A stretch of 42,500 bases of DNA from Symbiodinium natans (Eukaryota; Sar; Dinophyceae; Suessiales; Symbiodiniaceae), in assembly GCA_905221605.1 (NCBI GenBank), contig CAJNDS010002783.1, forward strand, positions 115,001-157,500, given 5' to 3'. Within the stretch, counting starts at the first letter, position 1. Every line of letters begins with the position of its first letter. The position numbers and the translations under genes are program-made. Positions 9,476-17,925 of the stretch are shown piece by piece. The notes beneath the pieces were generated by a model. That model did not search any database, was not told the DNA's origin, and was given only the letters and a program-made list of their open reading frames with translations.

Positions 9476-9778
9476 GTGCATCCGCCGCCGAATCTTGCAT
9501 TGCAGGCATGTCACATGTACATCGAAGGCGTCCGCACACCGCAAGCAGCACAGGCGCTGAGCTTCAGCCCGACGGCACGCTTGGTCGATTTTCCACTGGT
9601 TCGGGTCAAAAGGCAGAGAGCAAGGGTTGAGAGGAGTAGATCGAGTGGCCCCACTTCCGCCGCCGAGCCTTCGTACATGCGCCAAACCGTGCGCTTGCAG
9701 ACGCGGAGACATGGCTGCATCCAGAGCAGGATTCCTCAAGTGGAGGAGAACCTATGGGAAGACCTTCTTGCTTCCTGA
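9476..9778 (+). CDS. Coding-like ORF, basic, unknown
   Basis: 100 codons. The C-terminal half is natural (YMRQTVRLQTRRHGCIQSRI then PQVEENLWEDLLAS, TGA). The minus strand (9374-9739) is also open and Cys-rich, so strand choice is uncertain. No family recognised. Confidence 0.3.
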   Translation: MHPPPNLALQACHMYIEGVRTPQAAQALSFSPTARLVDFPLVRVKRQRARVERSRSSGPTSAAEPSYMRQTVRLQTRRHGCIQSRIPQVEENLWEDLLAS

Positions 9779-9862
9779 TTTAGGGGCTCCCTACCCGATC
9801 TAACTAGAAAAACAGCTCTCAGACATCAGCCGTCGCATGTCCTGTGCTGATCTCCCACCAAG

Positions 9863-9972
9863 GTAGCTTTGGTGAGGCCATGGGACGAAAGCGCGGGGGA
9901 GACGCCTGGCACCAACGCTTCATGTTCCGGGAGTTCTGGGTGTTGCATATCCCTGATAGCGAGGATTGCTGA
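9863..9972 (+). CDS. Terminal-exon-like segment ending in TGA
   Basis: After an ACCAAG acceptor with the AG|G pattern, a phase-1 frame reads GSFGEAMGRKRGGDAWHQRF then MFREFWVLHIPDSEDC and stops at 9970-9972. Composition is convincingly protein-like. If real, it ends a gene lying between the polyglutamine exon and the gene A core. That would argue against all upstream exons belonging to gene A. Confidence 0.4.
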
Positions 9973-9987
9973 AGTTGCCTCAGGTCC

Positions 9988-10027
9988 TGCTTAGGGTTTA
10001 GGGTTTAGGGTTTAGGGTTTAGGGTTT
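9988..10027. repeat. TTTAGGG array
   Basis: Five to six perfect units upstream of the first core exon of gene A. Confidence 0.95.
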
Positions 10028-10270
10028 CTTGATTTTGTATGGGCAGACTGCACTGAGGATGGAGGCGGGGAGATGGAGATGCCCAGCGGATTCCCCAATG
10101 TGCCGGCAGGATCTTGAAGTATCCACGGGGGTGCCATGTGATATTCGGTTTACATGCTATTGTGTTATTGCTTGGAGTGTTTTTACGTTTCCTTAAGTAA
10201 ATCTTGGGGGAATACAAGGAAGCGAAACCCCACTATATGGTGAGGAATCGCCACACACACCGCGACGCAG

Positions 10271-10453
10271 GAGCCCTGGACCCTGCGGCCCTGGGCTTCC
10301 CGTTCCCGGGCATGCCAGGGGGCCCTCCGGGCACTGTGCCCCCGAAGATGCCCGGCGCTCCTCCGGGTGCTCCCCTGGGTCCTCCGGGTGCTCCGGGAAT
10401 GCCTCCGGGCCTCCTGCCTGGGCTCGGGCTCCCAGGCTTGCAGATGCCTCCAG
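10271..10453 (+). CDS. Gene A core exon 1
   Basis: Gly/Pro-rich: GALDPAALGFPFPGMPGG to LGLPGLQMPPG. Acceptor GACGCAG; donor CCAG|GACGGG (GA). Both ends are phase 1. The frame stays open upstream to an ATG at 10204, but similarity with gene B (GALDPGAGFPFPG) starts exactly at the acceptor. Confidence 0.8.
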
Positions 10454-13400
10454 GACGGGATGAGCTCAAAACGCCAGTTTAGCAGCTCTCTCTCTCTCTC
10501 TCTTTCTTTCCTTCTTTTTTTTTTTTTGTTTTTTTTTTCTCTCTCTCTCTCTCTCTCTGTTTCGCTCTCTCTCCTGCAGGTGGCCTCCCCTCCTTTCCGG
10601 GCGCCAAGATGCCGCCGCCGCCCCCGGGTCTCGGAGGCCTCGGGCTCGGACTGCAGCTGCCGCCAGGCCGGGAAGGGGGGGAGTTGGGGGAGGGGGAGTT
10701 TTGCAGCCAATTTTGCAACGGAGAGGGGGGTCTAGGGTTTAGGGTTTAGGGTTTAGGGTTTAGGGTTCAGGGTTTAGGGTTTAGGGTTTAGGGTCATGGC
10801 TTGAAGATCGTTTCTGCAAATCGCAGACGGCCCTCCTCATGGCCTAAGCAATCTCAGCCCTTCGCGTGCGCCTCCGCTTCTTGTTGAAGCATCATCTCTT
10901 CCAGCCATGGCTTCTACTCGTACAATGTTAAAGATCTACGGCACTGCTGTAGCATTCTCAAAGCGTAGCTTCCAGCCGTGTCAAGCATGGGCGTCGGAAG
11001 GTGTGCTAAAGCCCAGCTTGGCCTGAGCAAAAGCTGCGTCCAGTTTGTTGGTCCACCTGCAGACGCACTTCCCTCCCAACTAAGCGTAAACGTAGTGAGA
11101 ATGAGAAGTCGAACATGAATACTCCAAGTGGACCACTGCAGCCTGACACCTTCTGAATTTCAATTATCTGAATCCCGAAACCCTAAACCCTAAACCCTGA
11201 ACCCTAAACGCTTGTGAACCCTAAACCCTTGTGAACCCTAAGCTTGTGAACCCCAAACCCTAAACCCTAAACCCCAAACCCTAAACCCCAAACCCTAAAC
11301 CCTAAACCCTAAACCCTAAATTGCAGGCATCGGCCCACCGCAGGCACTCCCCAAGCTGCCGATGCCTGGGTTGCCACCGGGGTCAATGGACTCCGAAGCT
11401 CTGGCCCAGATGCGGTGCCTTGGCGGCCCTTTTAGGGTTTAGGGTTTAGGGTTTAGGGTTTAGGCGGTTTAGGGTTTAGGCGGTTGAGGGTTTAGGCGGC
11501 TTAGGGGTTTAGAGGTTTAGGGGTTTCGGGGTTTAGGGGTTTAGGGGTTCAGGGTTTGGGGTTTAGGGAGGTGCTGATGCTGTGGGGCTGAACGCTATGG
11601 CCAGTTCACTCACATGTGCTTGCACAGTGAGTGAACTTCCATTTCATGGGCCCTTAATTTGGTCCCTTACCTCCTTCCTTAATTTGCGTAGGGTATATAA
11701 GGCGTAGAAAAGGGGTAGGTACCCCGTTTAAGGGCCCATACTGAGGGACCGTGCAATTACCCTAAGATTCCAGTTGCCACAATGACCTGGGCAACTTAGG
11801 TTTCAGCAAGTGGCAACAGAGTACGAGCAGATCAAGAATGCTGGAATTGACCCTCAAGTGTCGGAACTTGCAGAGTACCATGGACTAGGCTGGGCTGAGG
11901 GGAGAGGCGCACCACATGTGAGGGAAAGGGCCAACCCGGGTGTGGCATCTCCCCTCAGATGATCGCGCCACGCGGGCGCTGGACGAAGAAATGAAGAAGC
12001 GAAGAGCGACGACTCTTTGCTGCGATTGTCCGCTTGCCGCGCTTGCTGGCTGATGGCCCTAAACCCGAAAATCCCCAAACTCCCCGAGACCCTAAACCCC
12101 AAAACCCAACCCCCAAACCCTAAACCCTAAACCAACGCATCCGACCTGTGTCTGAGCCGAGGTTTGAGTCTGACTTGCAAGCCCTATGGGTGGGCTTGGA
12201 AGGGGCAAAGAACCCGTCAGGCTCGGGCCTTCGGCAGGTTTAGGGTTTAGGGTTTGGGGTTTATTGTTTAGGGTTAGGGGTTAGGGGTTTAGGGTTTAGG
12301 GTTTAGGGTTTAGGCTTGGGGGCTGCAGTTGTTTGGTGGCAATGGGGAGCATTTGGAGTTCGCCTGCTGGGGGCATCGAGAGGCGCCCCAACCCCCTGGC
12401 GAATGCGAGCATGGATTGATAAAATCGGCCCCCGACCTTTGTGCATGCACTGTCAGGAATGCTCATGATGAAGCTGAAGGATATGCGAATGGGGACCTTT
12501 AAGGGCATGACCGCCCTGGACAAGCAGGTTCGAGGTTTCGACTTGAATCCTAAACCCTGGAAAACCCTAAACCCTATAAGCCCTAAACCCTATAAACCCT
12601 AAACCCTAAACCCTAGTTCCTCTTTTCTCCTCTTGTCTCCGACACCAGATCCACGACTTTGCGAAGCGAAATCGCCTCGATGCTCAAGCGGCGGTGAAGC
12701 TGGCGGAGGTGCGCGGTGGGGGGCGGTCGTGGAGAACCTTTCCCCCCTGCCTTTCACCAAATGGGAATGTGCGACGTTCCTCTGAGTGCCAAAACCAAGG
12801 CCACCAAAAGAACACGTGAAGTCGTCTTGTTGCTTTCAAATAATGGGAAGGCTGCCATTGCGACATCGACAATCAGGAAAGGCCTGAAAGGCAGGATACA
12901 AGAAAGAGCTGGGGATGTATGTTGCTTTGTAGCGTGGGGAGATGTAGTGGCCATTTCGTCCCACTAGAGCGGCCCTTTAGGGGCCTTCCAACTATGTGTA
13001 AACCCTAAACCCTAAACCCTAAACCCTAAACCCTAAACCCTAAACCCTAAACCCTAAACCACAAACCACAAACCACAAAATTGGCCACCGAGGCGGCCCT
13101 CAGGACCTTAGGTGAAGCATCGAGCTGCCCAGTGGGGTGGCGTTGAGGACCAGTGACTCCGATACTCCGGAGAGTGTCGGGTTTAGGTTTAGGGTTTAGG
13201 GTTTAGGGTTTAGGGTTTAGGGTTTAGGGTGCCGAACACTCTGCTGCGCCGAGCCTGCCCCGTTCGCCCTCCCCCTCAGGGTTTTAGTTTCAGTTAAGCT
13301 TGGTTTTTGTTCACTCAGCTGCGTACCGATCAAGAGGTCGAAAAAAGGTAGCCGAATTTGCATCCGAAGGTTCTCCACAACCGTGATGACATTGAAGCTG

Positions 13401-15674
13401 ACCTCAGCAAGATCCAAAAGCGGGAAGCCGAGTGATCGCACGCTTCTATTCGCGCTGCTTTGCTTCTAAGCATGTTATTGGTGGTGAGTGTATTTAGGGT
13501 TCCCTGACAAATGCTGGTGAGTGCACATACTTGATGCCCTTTTGTGGATGCGTTCCCTGACAAATGCTGGTGAGTGCACATACTTGATGCCCTTTTGTGG
13601 ATGCGAGAAATAACAGTAGAATCTAAGCAGTCTCACCTTTTCATGTGATTCACGACCTCCAGTCCGCAGTACTCGAAGTAGCAACCATACTTCAAGTACA
13701 CCAGGCACCTCGAGCGCTCCAACAAGCCCTCCTCCTTGGTCATGATGATGCTTCGGGATCTACGGGAGGGCAAACCCATCAAGGACTGATGTGCAGAGGC
13801 AGGAAGTATGGTTCATCTAAGATGATCATGAATTAGAGTGGTTGGGGACATGCAGGCAGAGGTTTTATGGTTGCCACAGAAGTGGCCCGTTGCGCGCAGC
13901 GCCAACCTGTAAAAGTCTGGTCATGCTGCAGGAGCCCGGATATGCCCCAGCGATCGGGAGCAAGGCAGGTTGCTTGAGTCACTTGTTGTCGCGAGTCGCG
14001 AGAGAGAGGGAGAGTGGGAGAGAGAGAGAGAGAGAGGGAGAGACGTGCTCTTCGGGGCGGCTCCCCTTCGGGGGGCCTAGCTTGTGGAGAGAGAGAGGCA
14101 ACCTCTTTTTTTGGCAGGTGCATGAGAAAGAGCTGCGCGCAACCCAGAAGGACTCACAAGAGCCGCACTCCACCGAAAGGCAGTGGTTCTGGCAGACTAA
14201 ACCCTAAACCCTAAACCCTAAACCCTAAACCCTAAACCCTAAACCCTAAACCCTAAACCCTAAACCCTAAACCCTAAACCCTAAACCCTAAACCCTAAAC
14301 CCATGCATCCTTTGCTTGGTCTTGCAAAGCTATGAAAGGACCGCCAGCGCAGCCGAAGCCGACAGAGGGGGGGGCGAGATGAAGCCCGAGGCGGTCGTCA
14401 TGACAGGCCTGGGGGGCGCCCTCGGTTGAGCTGGTGGGTTTAGGGTTTAGGGTTTAGGGTTTAGGGTTTAGGGTTTAGGGTTACTGGGATAGTGGTCCGA
14501 TGATACGGATGGTGATGATGATGAATTGTGCTGGAGATGTGGCTTAGCAGGCCCTGTCCTCATTCTTGCTGGGTCAGTGTTGGCTTGATTGACCATGTCA
14601 AAGTTGCACAAGCCCGTATCTTGGAGGGACCGCGACCGTGACCGTGGTGACAGTGGCATGGCTGCGACCTATTTGTGGAAATCCCATAGGTATCTTCCAG
14701 AGAGGGGGACGGAAGATTATAGTACGGGACAACTCAGACGATTGTGACTGTGAGGGTGGGACTTGTCTTTGTGGTGCTTCAAATACTGTAACTCTAGATC
14801 CTTAGCCTGTTTGGGTTTATTGGCTCTCTTAATAAGGCAGCTACAAGTTTATTATTGTTTTTTTTACTGTTGCTTGGGTTAGGTCCTAGGCCAGGTCTCG
14901 AAAGGGCGACGCCGGTCTCATTCATCAGAAGCGACTGCAGGGATTGGCAATCTCAGCAACATGGGGTTTCCGAAAGTAGGAGGGTACCTTACTGGGGTCC
15001 AACTTGAGGGACTCCTACTATGTGGGGTCTCTTTCAGGGGTCTCGTTTTCGTAAACCCCCCACGTTAGCTATGAAAGGAGACCACTGGCCAAGTAGGCAG
15101 GACTCCGCTGACCTCATCGCTGCACGATTGTGTCTTTCATCATAGGGGGGCTGTTCGTAGTCCAGCTCTTGCTGTCTTTCTTTGCTATCTTCCGAGAGCA
15201 AGATGTGTCTTCAGTTCTTACAAGACCAAAGCAAGTAGACCATGTGATTCAGCAGACTGTAAGGAGATCGCGATCGTGACAGGCGGGATCGGGATCGCGA
15301 TCGTGCGCCTCAGCAAGGAAGGAACCCTAAGCTGTAAACCCGAAACCGTAAAACCCTCAACCCGAAAACAGTAAACCCTGAACCCTAAACCCTAAACCCT
15401 AAACCCTAAACCCTAAACCCTAAACCCTAAGCCCTAAACCCTAAACCCTAAACCCTTTGTAAGCCCAGGGCAGATCTATACCTCTTCGTAAGTTCTTGCC
15501 TGGCCAGGACGCATGCCAATCACAAGCTATTCAGCCGAAGCCTGCAAGCACGACTGATCTTGCACAAGCAGAGACATGCACAACCCTAAACCCTAAACCC
15601 TAAACCCTAAACCCTAAACCCTAAACCCTAAACCCATGCGCGCCAAGGACAGAGACCGCGAGCGTGAGAAATGA
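10271..15674 (+). CDS. Gene A core: Pro-rich, duplicated helical repeat, RS/RD-tail protein (spliced, 15 exons)
   Basis: Fifteen exons (listed separately) join into 335 codons ending at TGA 15672-15674. The split first codon needs one base from an upstream exon, so the N-terminus lies further 5'. Protein order: Gly/Pro-rich segment with repeated GL-Q-MPPG modules (residues about 1-115); repeat 1 (EYHGLDDRATRALDE ... KNPSGMLMMKLKDM); repeat 2 (KRNRLDAQAAVKLAE ... NKPSSLVMMMLRDL); then an Arg/Ser and Arg/Asp tail ending DREREK. The RS/RD tail is typical of splicing-associated nuclear proteins, so a role in RNA processing is inferred. No named family was recognised. The repeats loosely recall the small helical acidic/NURR-type domain of hnRNP Q/R-like proteins (weak inference). 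Paralogue B at 26005-33613 proves most joins. Donors are GC (5), GA (4), GT (4), one unclear. Nine of 14 introns contain telomeric arrays. Confidence 0.8.
10485..10579 (+). promoter_or_regulatory. Intron 1 polypyrimidine tract and acceptor
   Basis: About 90 bases of CT repeats and T runs lead into CTCCTGCAG at 10571-10579. The 126-bp intron is almost entirely this tract and has no telomeric array. Confidence 0.8.
10580..10666 (+). CDS. Gene A core exon 2
   Basis: GLPSFPGAKMPPPPPGLGG to LGLQLPPG. Donor CCAG|GCCGGG (GC). Phase 1 at both ends. It aligns with B exon 2 at GAKMPP and GLGLG. Confidence 0.8.
10733..11321. repeat. Intron 2 of gene A: inverted telomeric arrays
   Basis: TTTAGGG units at 10733-10795 and CCCTAAA/CCCCAAA units at 11177-11321, with GCTTGTGAAC insertions at about 11209-11250. 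The second array runs to within 6 bp of the acceptor. About 380 bp of unique DNA between them shows no gene. Confidence 0.95.
11327..11414 (+). CDS. Gene A core exon 3
   Basis: IGPPQALPKLPMPGLPPGS then MDSEALAQM plus CG (phase 2). Acceptor ATTGCAG; donor ATGCG|GTGCCT (GT). Paralogous to B exon 3 (PPPGSLDTEALAQL). Confidence 0.85.
11429..11573. repeat. TTTAGGG array in intron 3 of gene A
   Basis: TTTAGGG units interrupted by GCGG and extra G bases, ending in TTTGGGG variants. Confidence 0.95.
11640..11765. other. Palindromic element-like segment in intron 3
   Basis: TCATGGGCCCTTAATTTGGT near 11646 is roughly mirrored by GGTACC...TTTAAGGGCCCATACTGAGG near 11720-11745. It resembles other GGTACC elements of the window. 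No ORF. Confidence 0.5.
11800..11888 (+). CDS. Gene A core exon 4 (start of repeat 1)
   Basis: FQQVATEYEQIKNAGIDPQV then SELAEYHGL. 26 of 29 residues match B exon 4, and the length is identical (89 nt). Acceptor AACTTAG; donor GACTAG|GCTGGG (GC). Confidence 0.9.
11959..12010 (+). CDS. Gene A core exon 5
   Basis: DDRATRALDEEMKKRRA plus AC of the next Thr codon. 52 nt, as in B. Acceptor CCCTCAG; donor GCGAC|GACTCT (GA, while B uses GC at the same place). Intron 4 before it is only 70 bp. Confidence 0.85.
12057..12133. repeat. CCCTAAA-like array in intron 5 of gene A
   Basis: Degenerate units (CCCGAAA, CCCCAAA, CCCTAAA). The B counterpart intron (27549-27640) has none. Confidence 0.85.
12162..12220 (+). 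CDS. Gene A core exon 6
   Basis: FESDLQALWVGLEGAKNPS. 59 nt, as in B; 16 of 19 residues match. Donor GTCAG|GCTCGG (GC). It contains the NPS motif of repeat 1. Confidence 0.9.
12237..12316. repeat. TTTAGGG array in intron 6 of gene A
   Basis: Mostly perfect TTTAGGG units with a GGGTTAGG slip. The orthologous intron of gene B (27700-27785) is 86 bp and has no array. Confidence 0.95.
12457..12527 (+). CDS. Gene A core exon 7 (end of repeat 1)
   Basis: GMLMMKLKDMRMGTFKGMTA then LDKQ. 71 nt, as in B; 20 of 24 residues match. Acceptor CTGTCAG; donor AAGCAG|GTTCGA (GT, while B uses GA). Confidence 0.9.
12540..12616. repeat. CCCTAAA/CCCTATAA array in intron 7 of gene A
   Basis: Contains the 9-bp variant CCCTATAAA that reappears as a long block at about 20325-20420. 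Confidence 0.9.
12649..12708 (+). CDS. Gene A core exon 8 (start of repeat 2)
   Basis: IHDFAKRNRLDAQAAVKLAE. 60 nt; 18 of 20 residues match B exon 8. Acceptor ACACCAG; donor GCGGAG|GTGCGC (GT). Confidence 0.9.
12709..12967 (+). other. Open reading frame inside intron 8 of gene A
   Basis: A frame from 12716 to 12967 (83 codons) contains KTKATKRTREVVLLLSNNGK and IRKGLKGRIQERAGDV. It is absent from gene B, and telomeric arrays follow it. It may be chance, an inserted fragment or a nested exon. Confidence 0.25.
12999..13230. repeat. Inverted telomeric arrays in intron 8 of gene A
   Basis: CCCTAAA at 12999-13060, then ACCACAA variants to 13078, then TTTAGGG at 13179-13230. About 100 bp lies between. 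Confidence 0.95.
13370..13422 (+). CDS. Gene A core exon 9
   Basis: VLHNRDDIEADLSKIQK plus CG. Acceptor ATCCGAAG. The donor is uncertain: the phase needed puts it at AAGCG|GGAAGC, which is neither GT, GC nor GA, while B uses CACG|GCCCCA. One codon shorter than B exon 9. Confidence 0.75.
13500..13605. repeat. 53-bp exact tandem duplication in intron 9 of gene A
   Basis: 13500-13552 (TTCCCTGACAAATGCTGG to TTTGTGGATGCG) is repeated without change at 13553-13605. Being exact, it is probably recent. Confidence 0.95.
13705..13783 (+). CDS. Gene A core exon 10 (end of repeat 2)
   Basis: HLERSNKPSSLVMMMLRDLR then EGKPIK. Acceptor ACACCAG; donor ATCAAG|GACTGA (GA). In gene B the same 79 nt are split into 45 + 34 by an extra intron. 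Confidence 0.9.
13985..14045. repeat. GA microsatellite in intron 10 of gene A
   Basis: GAGAGA runs upstream of a TTTTTTTGGCAG acceptor. Intron 10 here is 334 bp, against 2.7 kb in gene B. Confidence 0.9.
14118..14150 (+). CDS. Gene A core exon 11
   Basis: VHEKELRATQK. 33 nt, as in B (VHERELRDSKK). Donor AGAAG|GACTCA (GA in both copies). Confidence 0.85.
14195..14302. repeat. CCCTAAA array in intron 11 of gene A
   Basis: About 15 near-perfect units filling more than half of the 188-bp intron. Confidence 0.98.
14339..14406 (+). CDS. Gene A core exon 12 (RS segment)
   Basis: DRQRSRSRQRGGRDEARGG then RHD plus AG. Acceptor TGAAAG; donor GACAG|GCCTGG (GC, as in B). The correct frame is proven by B exon 12, which reads RDRSRSRQRGGRDEARGG. 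Confidence 0.85.
14436..14481. repeat. TTTAGGG array in intron 12 of gene A
   Basis: Six perfect units. None is present in the B counterpart. Confidence 0.97.
14627..14643 (+). CDS. Gene A core exon 13 (17 nt micro-exon)
   Basis: RDRDRD between TTGGAG and GACC|GTGGTG. B exon 13 is 29 nt with the same phases (RDRGRERDRD). Confidence 0.65.
14644..15263. other. Intron 13 of gene A
   Basis: 620 bp without telomeric array. It holds a copy of the dispersed element at 14961-15060, whose ends GGGGTTTCCGAAAG and TTTTCGTAAACCCCCC form terminal inverted repeats. The rest shows nothing. Confidence 0.6.
14961..15060. mobile_element. Dispersed element copy with inverted ends
   Basis: Starts GGGGTTTCCGAAAG, ends CGTTTTCGTAAACCCCCC, and has a GGTACCTTACTGGGGTCC core nearly identical to that at 36210. 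Confidence 0.7.
15264..15304 (+). CDS. Gene A core exon 14 (RD segment)
   Basis: In phase 1 it reads DRDRDRRDRDRDR. 41 nt, as in B. Acceptor CTGTAAG; donor GATCGT|GCGCCT (GC). Confidence 0.75.
15330..15636. repeat. CCCTAAA arrays in intron 14 of gene A
   Basis: Blocks at 15330-15460 (variants first, then perfect) and 15582-15636. The second ends 11 bp before the last exon. Confidence 0.95.
15648..15674 (+). CDS. Gene A last exon
   Basis: DREREK preceded by DR, then TGA. 27 nt, as in B (which ends DRERER, TAG). Acceptor CGCCAAG. Confidence 0.8.
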   Translation, partial: DRDREREK

Positions 15675-16725
15675 GGTGTCTTGGCCGATGAAGAACCTGG
15701 CCAGAGAGCCCGCGCGCAGCTTGTGTCCCCCCAAACTGCTCGAATCCTTCTGATCGGAATCACAAAACGGTGCCCCTAGTTTGGGAAGCCATCTGCTTCC
15801 CGGACTCAGAAGTCTTGTGTGAACTTGCTTGTGGTGATCGATGCTTATGTGTTGTCACTGGTACATGGGCTGTTGTGGATCCGCTTTTGCAGGGCCGACG
15901 GTCCTGATGCCTAACCTGCACGCCTGACGCCTTCTGAGTTGGGCAAGCTATAGAAGTGATTGAAGTTGACTAGCTCTGTTGTCGTAGTCGTGCATGTGTT
16001 GGACCCACCCAAGAACTCCCACAGACGCACTGCGACACTTTACCAGTGATGGCTGTCAGGCGCTAAATGATCTCGAGTGTTCCCCTGCCGTGGCCGGCAT
16101 GGCAGAGTGTTTCCACTAGCGCAGGGCAGTGATGAAAAACGCGAGAGCAAAAAGCATCAACAGCACAAATTTTTTCCAGTAGCTTCAGTGTGTGGACACT
16201 GTGGACTTGGGATGTTCTCCTTATACTAGCAATCCTCAATAGGCATCATAATTTGGGGGGGGGGGGGGGTACCCGTAAACCCTAAACCCTAAACCCTAAA
16301 CCCTAAACCCTAAACCCTAAACCCTAAACCCTAAACCCTAAACCCTTCAAGGACTGTTACTATGAGGGGCAACATCCCAAGCGTCCATGTGGGTGGGTTT
16401 TTTTGTAGTAACGTTGGGTTCCGAGGCCGGCCACATGCACGGATCTGAAGCTGCAGGCGCAGGGAATGATAGTATAATCATAGATATACTTAGGGTTTAG
16501 GGTTTAGGGTTTAGGGTTTAGGGTTTAGGGTTTAGGGTTTAGGGTTTAGGGTTTAGGGGTAGTAGTGTAACAATGCTATAAGAAGACGAGGCTGTAATAC
16601 TAGTATCATAGAATCATAGAGCCGTTTGACAATATAAAGAATGTTGAGAGCGCAATGTGGAGCATCCTGGTCTGTTCTGAACTCATTGCTTGTCAGGGCC
16701 TTGCAGCACATCGCCGTCTGCACAG
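15675..16725. other. Region between gene A and the first B-side exon candidate
   Basis: Unique DNA to about 16250, a G run at 16254-16270, CCCTAAA units at 16275-16345 and TTTAGGG units at 16488-16558. Around 16210-16250 lies sequence similar to one end of the hairpin element at 21850 (ACTAGCAATCC). No gene seen. Confidence 0.7.
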
Positions 16726-16762
16726 GGCATGGCACACAACCCGCGCGAGCAGCTGCAACTAG
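16726..16762 (+). CDS. Q-rich exon candidate upstream of gene B
   Basis: GMAHNPREQLQL after CTGCACAG, with donor ACTAG|GCTATG (GC). The HNPREQL motif returns at 18568, which supports coding. Confidence 0.4.
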
Positions 16763-16799
16763 GCTATGTGGCAAGGGATCGCAACCGCATGCCCCTGAA

Positions 16800-17500
16800 C
16801 AGGGTTTAGGGTTTAGGGTTTAGGGTTTAGGGTATTGGGTTTAGGGTTTAGGGTTTAGGTTTTAGGGTTTGGCATTGTGAGGTGTTTGTGAGAACTTGCA
16901 ACCCGACCAGTCCAAGGCAATGGCAACTGCAGCAGGCGATGCATCCTGAAGCGACCTCAGACAGCTCACACAGATGGCCATCTCCCTTCTGTGGGTAGTT
17001 CTCTAAGTATTTTGTTTTTTTTTGTGGGGGGGGGGGGTCCTTCTTTTAAGGGTGCCGTGCTATATATAACGGGGAGGACCTCAACAGGGGACCGTACTTT
17101 AGAGAACCCCCCAAACCCCAAACCCCCAACCCCAAACCCTAAACCCTAAACCCCAAACCCCAAACCCTAAACCCTAAACCCCAAACCCTAAACCCTAAAC
17201 CCTAAACCCCAAACTCCAAACCCTACACCACCGGGCCTAAGAGCTGCGAGCATCCTGGCAACCGAGGAGGCCCAGGGCTCCCCCAGCAGCTCCACATCCC
17301 CAACCGGCGATCAGTACCGGGAGCAGGCCGTTAGGGTTTCGGGTTTCGGGTTTAGGGTTTAGGGTTTAGGATTTAGGGTTTAGGGTTTGGGGTTTAGGGT
17401 TTGGGGTTTGGGGTTTGGGGTTTGGGGTTTTGGGGTTAGGGTTTAGGATCTAGGATTTAGGGTTTAGGGTTTTGGGTTTAGGGTTTAGGGTGGCAAGCTC
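16800..17500. repeat. Cluster of telomeric arrays, both orientations
   Basis: TTTAGGG at 16800-16872; CCCTAAA/CCCCAAA at 17105-17226; TTTAGGG/TTTGGGG at 17330-17490. A frame near 16927 reads WQLQQAMHPEATSD and could be a further small exon. Confidence 0.9.
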
Positions 17501-17720
17501 TGCCTGGTAAGGATTTAACGTTGGGGAAGGGGTCTGCAGGTGTAGCAGCATCGTCGGTGCAACCCACCACTACTGAGACAAAGAGTGAGCGAAACCCGAA
17601 ACCCTGAACCCTGAACCCTTTCCCTAATCTAGACTGTGCACTCGTACATAAAATTGGGCGTGGGGGAAAAGGTTGCTCTCAAAAGCTGTTGCACCGACTT
17701 GCTTGCCCCGATTGATGGTT

Positions 17721-17870
17721 CAGGATTTAGGGTTTAGGGTTCAGGGTTTGGGTTTAGGGTTTAGGGTTTAGGGTTCAGGGTTTAGGGTTAGGGTTTAGGG
17801 TTTAGGGTTTAGGGTTTAGGGTTTAGGGTTTGGGGTGTAGGGGTTAGGGGTTAGGGTTTAGGGTTTAGGG
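17721..17870. repeat. TTTAGGG array
   Basis: About twenty units with TTCAGGG, GGGTTAG and TGTAGGG variants. Confidence 0.95.
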
Positions 17871-17925
17871 CTTTGCTGCACTGGGGTCATTATCGGGCTT
17901 GCCTGTGCGGGTTTGGTGCGGGCAG

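Noticed and set aside
10183-10710. Minus-strand ORFs over the Gly/Pro exons of gene A
   Set aside because: The + strand reading is proven by paralogy with gene B. The Arg/Glu/Lys runs come from the CT tract.
15264-15304. GATCGCGATCG palindromes as regulatory sites
   Set aside because: They are explained by alternating Asp-Arg codons of the RD tail, confirmed in gene B.
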